Assembly: GCA_016764835.1 (NCBI GenBank)
Contig: JAESRD010000094.1
Span: 1-12,358, forward strand
Direction: 5' to 3'
Length of the DNA: 12,358 nucleotides
Source of the DNA: Paracoccaceae bacterium
GTDB lineage: Bacteria; Pseudomonadota; Alphaproteobacteria; Rhodobacterales; Rhodobacteraceae
The stretch's first letter is position 1. Every line of letters starts with the position of its first letter. Positions 7,696 through 12,358 of this stretch are shown here, in pieces. Position numbers and translations under genes: made by a program. Below the pieces are notes generated by a model. It saw nothing but the letters and a program-made list of their open reading frames with translations. It ran no database searches and was not told where the DNA came from.

Positions 7696-7710
7696 TTTCA
7701 AAGGGTGAAA
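7696..7710. promoter_or_regulatory. Palindromic operator, site 4 (upstream of amidohydrolase 2)
   Basis: TTTCAAAGGGTGAAA has perfect arms with an unrelated spacer. It starts 10 bp after the stop codon of the upstream dehydrogenase and 91 bp before the amidohydrolase start, in a 100-bp gap. This suggests the amidohydrolase has its own regulated promoter, although I see no convincing -35/-10 pair. Confidence 0.65.
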
Positions 7711-7786
7711 TTGATGCCAGCGTTGCTTTTACCGCAAGCTTAACCGGGCTGAAATGGGCAAATTTTGCGCAAAGGAGCCGCCGCTC

Positions 7787-8584
7787 ATGTCAAAACCGCT
7801 CGCGCCTTTGATAGATTCGCACTTACATATCTGGACCAAAGATATGCCGCTGACCGATACGGCATGGCATGCGCCCCCTGATGCGCCGCTTGAGCAATGT
7901 TTGCAGCAACTTGATGAGAACGGCGTAATGTTTGCCGTGATCGCCGGGGCAAGCATTCATGGTCAATACGCCGATTATACCCGCCGCGCACTCAAGCAGC
8001 ACCGCCGCCTGCGGGCCACGGCGGTGCTCAGCCCGCGCACTGATATCAGGCAGATGGAACAGATGAAACAAGAGGGTTTTGTGGGCGTGCGGCTGATGCG
8101 CTCTATGCACGGTGATGTGCCAGAGCTGGACGGCGATTACCGGATGTATTTGCGCCGTGTGGCTGACCTTGATTGGCATGTTCACCTGGTTGATCTGCCC
8201 GAACGCACAGCGCAGTCAATAGCCGTGATAGAGGCGTCAGGGGCCAAGCTGGTTATTGACCATATGGGGCATTTGGAGGCTGAAGACGGTATAAATAACC
8301 CAGGCTTTAAGGCTATATTGGCGGCAATTGAGCGCGGTAATACCTGGGTCAAAATATCGGGCCGGTTTCGCTTTGATCCTCCGTGTAGCGCTGACAAATA
8401 TGCCAAAGCATTGCTGAGCGTCGCCGGAACAGAGCGGCTATTATGGGGCAGCGATTGGCCCTTTGCCGGGTTTGAAAACAGTGTAACTTACCGCGATACG
8501 CTCGAGGAATTTCATCATTATGTCGATGATGCCAAAATGCGACATGAGATCGATCAGACTGGGTTGAAGCTCTATTTTGGCTAG
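7787..8584 (+). CDS. Amidohydrolase-2 family hydrolase (copy 2)
   Basis: This 265-residue TIM-barrel hydrolase is of the same COG3618 / PF04909 type as the gene at 750-1538. It shows IDSHLH (His12, His14), DWHVHL, VIDHMG, and GSDWPF with Asp223. Alignment by eye with copy 1 shows matching blocks along the whole length, including the AAIERG-TW stretch after DHMG, so the two are paralogues with diverged substrate-contacting regions. It is expected to act on a lactone or similar ring in the cytoplasm. AAGGAG (7772-7777) lies 9 nt before the ATG at 7787, which rules against the in-frame ATG at 7754 that would place the RBS inside the gene. It follows the HIBADH-type gene on the same strand, and operator site 4 lies in the gap. 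The substrate is unknown. Confidence 0.88.
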   Translation: MSKPLAPLIDSHLHIWTKDMPLTDTAWHAPPDAPLEQCLQQLDENGVMFAVIAGASIHGQYADYTRRALKQHRRLRATAVLSPRTDIRQMEQMKQEGFVGVRLMRSMHGDVPELDGDYRMYLRRVADLDWHVHLVDLPERTAQSIAVIEASGAKLVIDHMGHLEAEDGINNPGFKAILAAIERGNTWVKISGRFRFDPPCSADKYAKALLSVAGTERLLWGSDWPFAGFENSVTYRDTLEEFHHYVDDAKMRHEIDQTGLKLYFG

Positions 8585-8605
8585 TCTTGCGGCGTATTTT
8601 CTTCA

Positions 8606-8620
8606 TTTCTGCTAGTGAAA
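8606..8620. promoter_or_regulatory. Palindromic operator, site 5 (upstream of BKACE)
   Basis: TTTCTGCTAGTGAAA fits the shared design with one mismatch in the left arm, and flanking A/T extend the symmetry (ATTTC...GAAAT). It lies 21 bp after the amidohydrolase stop and about 70 bp before the BKACE start, in a 106-bp gap. Confidence 0.55.
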
Positions 8621-8690
8621 TTACCCGCGCTAGCGCTTGGGATTTGCCGCCCAAAGGCAGAAAACTGAACCAAATGAGAAGGAGCTTCAC

Positions 8691-9629
8691 ATGGCCGCAT
8701 CCAATGACAAGGTTATCATCACCTGTGCTATTACCGGCGCAATTCACACGCCGACAATGTCGCCCGCTTTGCCGGTGACACCGGCGCAGATTGCCGCTGA
8801 AGCGGTGGGTGCTGCTGAGGCTGGCGCGTCAATTTTGCACCTGCATGCGCGCGACCCACAGACCGGCGAGCCGACGCCCGATCCTGATGTTTACATGCAG
8901 TTTTTGCCGCAGATCAAAGCGGCCACAGATGCGGTGGTCAACATTACCACAGGCGGCGGGCTGACGATGAGCGTTGAGGAGCGCTTGGCCGCGCCGCGCC
9001 GGGCCAAACCAGAGATGTGTTCGCTCAATATGGGCTCGATGAACTTTGCCATTCATCAGCTGGCTGACCGTCATTCTGACTGGCAGCAGCCATGGGAAGA
9101 GCCCTATCTGCGCCGCACTGACGACCATATTTTTCGCAATACGTTTCGTGATATTGACTATATTCTGGCCGAGATGGGCGAAGGCCATGGCACGCGGTTT
9201 GAGCATGAATGCTATGATGTTGGCCACCTGTATAACCTCGCGCATTTTGTTGATCGCGGGGTGATCAAACCACCGTTTTTCATCCAAATGATCTTTGGCA
9301 TTATGGGCGGCATTGGCACCGATGTGGCCAATCTTATGCACATGAAAATGATCGCAGATAAGCTGTTTGGCGACAATTACCGCTGGTCGGTTTTGGCCGC
9401 CGGTCGCCACCAGATGCCGTTTGCCACGCAGTCGGCGTCGATGGGCGGTAATGTGCGGGTTGGGCTGGAAGACAGCCTGTTCATTGGGCGGCGCGAGCTG
9501 GCCACAAGCAATGCCCAGCAGGTGACCAAGATCCGCACCATTGTTGAAGAGCTGGGCCACACGATTGCCACCCCTGATGAAGCCCGCAAAATGCTGGCGC
9601 TTAAGGGCGCAGATAATGTTGGATTTTAG
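8691..9629 (+). CDS. Beta-keto acid cleavage enzyme, BKACE family (DUF849)
   Basis: The 312-residue TIM-barrel enzyme belongs to the BKACE family (PF05853), which uses a zinc ion to condense a beta-keto acid with acetyl-CoA, releasing acetoacetate and a new acyl-CoA. Zinc ligands HLH (His50, His52) and Glu260 in GLEDS are present, as are the family segments TCAITGA and NITTGGG. Two positions are informative. The residue after ITGA is Ile18, where Kce of lysine fermentation (as I recall it) has Glu14 that holds the substrate amino group. The usual GLEDN is GLEDS. The substrate is therefore probably not 3-keto-5-aminohexanoate. AAGGAG (8679-8684) lies 6 nt before the ATG at 8691, excluding the longer frame from 8637. 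An SDR gene starts 12 bp downstream and is likely co-transcribed; it could supply the keto acid. Confidence 0.92.
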   Translation: MAASNDKVIITCAITGAIHTPTMSPALPVTPAQIAAEAVGAAEAGASILHLHARDPQTGEPTPDPDVYMQFLPQIKAATDAVVNITTGGGLTMSVEERLAAPRRAKPEMCSLNMGSMNFAIHQLADRHSDWQQPWEEPYLRRTDDHIFRNTFRDIDYILAEMGEGHGTRFEHECYDVGHLYNLAHFVDRGVIKPPFFIQMIFGIMGGIGTDVANLMHMKMIADKLFGDNYRWSVLAAGRHQMPFATQSASMGGNVRVGLEDSLFIGRRELATSNAQQVTKIRTIVEELGHTIATPDEARKMLALKGADNVGF

Positions 9630-9641
9630 GGGGAAAATGCT

Positions 9642-10406
9642 ATGAAAATGTTTGATCTGAGCGGCAAAGTGGCGCTGGTAACCGGCGGGAATGGCGGCAT
9701 TGGGCTAGGCATGGCGCTGGGGCTGGCCGAGGCCGGGGCGCAGATTGCGGTTGTCGGGCGCAACCCTGATAAGCTGAAAGCGGCGGTGGCGGAGATCGAA
9801 GGTATTGGCGCCAAAGCCACTGCTTACACCTGTGATTTGCGTGATGCCGATGCTTGCAAAGCACTGGTGCCGCAGGTGGTCACCGATATGGGCCGCATTG
9901 ATATTTTGGTCAACAATTCAGGCATCAATTACCGCAAACAGCCGCAAGATTTTACGCTGGAGGAATGGCATGATGTGATGGACACCAACCTGACGGCGGC
10001 GTTCTTGCTGTCGCAGGCGGTTTATCCGTATTTCCTTGAGCAAGGCGGCGGCAAGATCATTAATGTAGCCTCCATTGCCGCGTTCATGGGCAGCCCGGTT
10101 GCTGTGGCCTATGCGCCGTCCAAAGGCGGGATTGTTCAGCTTGGCAAGGCGCTGGCCGTGGCTTGGGCCAAGGACAATATCCAGATCAATTCAGTGCTGC
10201 CGGGCTGGATTAACACCCCGCTTTCTGTGCAATCGCGCAAAGATATTCCGGGTCTTGAAGAGATGGTTATTGGCCGCACCCCTGCCGGGGTTTGGGGCCA
10301 GCCAGCAGACTTTGCCGGCGCGGCGGTCTATCTTGCCAGTGCGGCGTCTAACTTTGTGAATGGCGCGTCGCTGGTGATAGACGGGGCCTATTCGTCAAAG
10401 GCATAA
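9642..10406 (+). CDS. Short-chain dehydrogenase/reductase (SDR), gluconate 5-dehydrogenase-like
   Basis: The 254-residue classical SDR has the cofactor motif TGGNGGIG (residues 14-21), NNSG (91-94), catalytic Ser144, and Tyr157-x3-Lys161 (YAPSK), followed by the PGWINTP segment. It interconverts a secondary alcohol and a ketone with NAD(P) in the cytoplasm. The overall look is like 2-deoxy-D-gluconate 3-dehydrogenase (KduD) and gluconate 5-dehydrogenase, but SDR specificity cannot be read this way. It begins 12 bp after the BKACE stop codon, with a GGGGGA stretch about 9 nt before the ATG that overlaps the end of that gene. This suggests translational coupling and a shared step: oxidising a beta-hydroxy acid to the beta-keto acid that BKACE splits. 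An ATG at 9648 is an alternative start. Confidence 0.92.
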   Translation: MKMFDLSGKVALVTGGNGGIGLGMALGLAEAGAQIAVVGRNPDKLKAAVAEIEGIGAKATAYTCDLRDADACKALVPQVVTDMGRIDILVNNSGINYRKQPQDFTLEEWHDVMDTNLTAAFLLSQAVYPYFLEQGGGKIINVASIAAFMGSPVAVAYAPSKGGIVQLGKALAVAWAKDNIQINSVLPGWINTPLSVQSRKDIPGLEEMVIGRTPAGVWGQPADFAGAAVYLASAASNFVNGASLVIDGAYSSKA

Positions 10407-10412
10407 TATTTT

Positions 10413-10438
10413 GATCTGACCGGGGGACCGGTCAGATC
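10413..10438 (+). terminator. Strong hairpin, probable terminator between convergent SDR and MFS genes
   Basis: A perfect 11-bp stem (left arm GATCTGACCGG, right arm CCGGTCAGATC) closes a GGGA tetraloop. It starts 7 bp after the SDR stop and contains the MFS stop codon (10432-10434). On + it is followed by only a short T run (TTTGAC), so the U-tract is weak. On - it is followed by A-rich sequence, so it is less likely to terminate the MFS transcript. Confidence 0.6.
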
Positions 10439-11697
10439 TTTGACAGGACGCGCAGTAGGCTGACCAGCCCAACAGCACCGCTGATTTTGAGCGTTGCAGC
10501 AAAACCAATCCAATCAAACATGAAGCCGAGGGTCATTGCCCCGGCAGCGGCAGCACCCATTGCGGTCATGGTCCACAGGCTCATAATCCGGCCGCGCAGG
10601 TCGTCGGCAAGGTCCATCTGCACGGCGGTTTGCAGAGTGATAGCGGTCATTGTCGTGCAAAAAGCAAGGCAGGAGATCAGGAACATGGTCAGATTCCAAG
10701 AGGTGGTCAGACCGAGGACTGGGATAAGGGCGACGCCAATACTTGATGAGAAGAAGGTCAGGCGCGGGATATGACCTGCTTGTTGTGCTGGGATAAGTGT
10801 TTTGGCGATACCGGCCAAGAGCGCACCAAACCCAGCGCTTGAGAGCAACAGACCGAGGCCGACAGGGCCCTTCGTGAACACACCATCGGCGATGACCGGC
10901 AGCACTTCGAGCACCCCGCGCACGACAAAGGCAACGATGCCGGTCATGATCAGCGCATTGGCGATCAGGCGGACTTTGGCGACATGGCGCATGCCGGTAC
11001 GCATGGCATCGATGAAGGGTTCGCGTTCGGCTGCGGGGGCAATGGTCTGACGTGGGCGCAACACGGCGAGGGCCGCAATAAACGGGATGTAGAATAGAAT
11101 TTGGCAGAGCAGACTGCCGGTGATGCCCCAGCGGGTGATCAGCCAACCGCCCAAAACCGGGCCGGTCATCCGGGCAAGGTTGAACAGGATGGCCACGGTT
11201 GAGATCACAGTGCCAATGGCGGCTTTGTCAACCAGACGCGGGGCCAGTGACATGCGAATGGGGTGATGGGCTGAGGCGACGATACCCAAGAGCAGTGACA
11301 GGGTGATGAGGCCGACTTTGCCGAGCAAGTCTAGCTGGACACAGAGCAACAATAGCCCAGTAAAGACCAGCATCAGCGATTGTGTCGTTACGGCGGCCAT
11401 GTGAACCCGCACGCGGTCAACCAACACGCCAAAGAACGGGCCGGTGACCAGCGTTGGCATGAAGTTTATGAAGGATACAGTGCCAACAAAACTGGCAGAG
11501 TTGGTCATGTCCCATGCGATCCAGCCAATGGTCATGCGCTGCATCCACAACGCATGCAACCCAAAGAATTTTCCGGCAATGTAGATTTGAAATGATCGGT
11601 AGCTAAGCGCGTGACGGGCCAATGGCTGAGAGCCTTTTATTGAATTTTGCCAGTTCAGCAGCGTGCCGCCGGCATAGTGCACCGTGATGCTGGGCAT
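10432..11697 (-). CDS. MFS transporter, MFS_3 / EntS-like exporter type
   Basis: The 421-residue polytopic membrane protein has about 12 hydrophobic segments. Near the N-terminus it carries the RSFQIYIAGKFFG...WMQR segment and then FGVLVDRV, which mark the PF05977 'transmembrane secretion effector' branch of the major facilitator superfamily (as in the enterobactin exporter EntS). Proton-driven efflux from the inner membrane is the likely role; its cargo is unknown. The start is uncertain. The ATG at 11697 has no visible Shine-Dalgarno, while a TTG at 11622 has AAAGG about 10 nt before it and begins closer to the family's usual N-terminus. No TTTCA-N5-TGAAA site lies immediately upstream (the nearest is more than 300 bp away), so it may not belong to the catabolic regulon. 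It is convergent with the SDR. Confidence 0.88.
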   Translation of the reverse strand: MPSITVHYAGGTLLNWQNSIKGSQPLARHALSYRSFQIYIAGKFFGLHALWMQRMTIGWIAWDMTNSASFVGTVSFINFMPTLVTGPFFGVLVDRVRVHMAAVTTQSLMLVFTGLLLLCVQLDLLGKVGLITLSLLLGIVASAHHPIRMSLAPRLVDKAAIGTVISTVAILFNLARMTGPVLGGWLITRWGITGSLLCQILFYIPFIAALAVLRPRQTIAPAAEREPFIDAMRTGMRHVAKVRLIANALIMTGIVAFVVRGVLEVLPVIADGVFTKGPVGLGLLLSSAGFGALLAGIAKTLIPAQQAGHIPRLTFFSSSIGVALIPVLGLTTSWNLTMFLISCLAFCTTMTAITLQTAVQMDLADDLRGRIMSLWTMTAMGAAAAGAMTLGFMFDWIGFAATLKISGAVGLVSLLRVLSKI

Positions 11698-12358
11698 GTC
11701 GGGTAGCGGCTATTTTACCTCGTTTATCACGAAGTCGGAGTGCGAGAAGACCCACGGGTGAGCCAAGTTTGCGCCACCCCCTCAGCCCCGGCCTGATGCG
11801 CCATATGAGCGGCAATTACTGATTTTGTGGCATGGCGGTTCGAAAGGTTATTCACACGGGGCATCCGATCTCTTCGGGTTACTATTTGATCTGTGGCAGG
11901 CCGATTGCAGGCGTTCTTCGGGGCCATTGCTACAGCTGTTTATGATGGGCGGCAGGGCGGGCAGAGCCAGCCTTAACAATTGCAATTTCGTATACTGAAA
12001 CAGTCAGCCATCCGATCGAATCATTTCATTGAGTGAAACCCGTGAAAGGAATTCGGCCGCTATACTGGGCCGAGAACAGGCCGAAACCACTGAATTCTTA
12101 CGTCTTTGGCGGTAAAAGTCGGGTAGGCGCGGTTTTGCCCTGCCTGATCAAAGCTGTATTTTGAATAGAAAGGATCGGGCTTACGTGTATCATCTTGTCA
12201 GGGTCAATGATCGCCAAGACCTTACCTTTGGGAGGGGTTGTGATGAACGTGCAGACAGGGAAGTCATCCGCAGATTGGAAGCCGGTTGGCCCAGCAAAAA
12301 CAACAGCGACCAAGACCAGCCATTGCCGAGCAAACTCGCGGCGCGGGCAAACTGACCC
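11698..12358. other. Gene-poor stretch of about 660 bp at the right end
   Basis: I recognise no gene here. Short open frames exist on both strands (for example about 66 codons on - ending at 11727, and about 64 codons on + ending at 12355), but none has a convincing ribosome binding site or a recognisable motif. One - strand frame ending at 12098 is open to the window edge (87 codons) and could be the 3' end of a gene starting outside. The only clear signal is operator site 6 at 12024. No tRNA, terminator or transposase remnant was seen. Confidence 0.5.
12024..12038. promoter_or_regulatory. Palindromic operator, site 6 (no obvious target gene in window)
   Basis: TTTCATTGAGTGAAA has perfect arms and the same 15-bp spacing as the other sites. 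It is more than 300 bp upstream of the MFS start, and no convincing gene follows on + inside the window. Its target may lie beyond the right edge, or be a small or non-coding transcript. Confidence 0.6.

Noticed and set aside
8627..8636. Palindrome GCGCTAGCGC between site 5 and the BKACE gene.
   Set aside because: It is a single short GC-rich palindrome with no second copy in the window and no LacI-type CG centre; likely chance.
11835..11860. GGTTCGAA resembling a tRNA T-loop.
   Set aside because: No matching acceptor stem, anticodon arm or CCA end can be folded around it.
12052..12099. Inverted repeat TTCGGCC / GGCCGAA flanked by two GAATTC sequences.
   Set aside because: The arms are short, the loop is long and GAATTC is palindromic by itself; no transposon ends or stable structure are evident.

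Overview
The window is a catabolic gene cluster, most likely from a free-living (possibly marine) alphaproteobacterium. This rests on moderately GC-rich coding sequence (by eye), tightly packed short operons, a TctCBA (tripartite tricarboxylate transporter) operon, and a beta-keto acid cleavage enzyme (BKACE) gene next to small oxidoreductases and amidohydrolases. I cannot name the genus. No RNA genes, insertion sequences, CRISPR arrays or phage genes are visible.

Layout, left to right. (1) The 3' part of a beta-hydroxyacid (HIBADH-type) dehydrogenase on +, overlapping tail to tail with an amidohydrolase-2 family hydrolase on -. (2) An alpha/beta-hydrolase on +, transcribed away from that amidohydrolase; its nucleophile serine is replaced by glycine. 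(3) A tctC-tctB-tctA solute importer operon on -. (4) A metallo-beta-lactamase-fold hydrolase on -, divergent from (5) a + strand run: a second HIBADH-type dehydrogenase, a second amidohydrolase-2 paralogue, a BKACE (DUF849) enzyme and a short-chain dehydrogenase. (6) A strong hairpin, then an MFS exporter on -. (7) About 660 bp at the right end with no convincing gene.

The most notable structure is a repeated 15-bp palindrome, TTTCA-N5-TGAAA. Four copies are perfect in both arms and two have one arm mismatch. All six lie between genes. Five lie upstream of (or between divergent) catabolic or transport genes, and the sixth is in the gene-poor right end. One overlaps the -35 of a plausible tctC promoter. 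This looks like a local regulon under one dimeric repressor or activator that is not encoded in the window.

Functionally, the genes fit uptake of an organic (carboxylic or hydroxy) acid by TctCBA, opening of ester or lactone bonds by the hydrolases, oxidation of hydroxy groups by the two HIBADH-type enzymes and the SDR, and splitting of a beta-keto acid with acetyl-CoA by BKACE. The substrate cannot be read from the sequence. The BKACE lacks the glutamate that binds the amino group in the lysine-fermentation enzyme Kce. The second dehydrogenase carries an Arg-Thr in its substrate loop, as in sulfolactaldehyde reductase YihU. Both point to a substrate outside the textbook routes.
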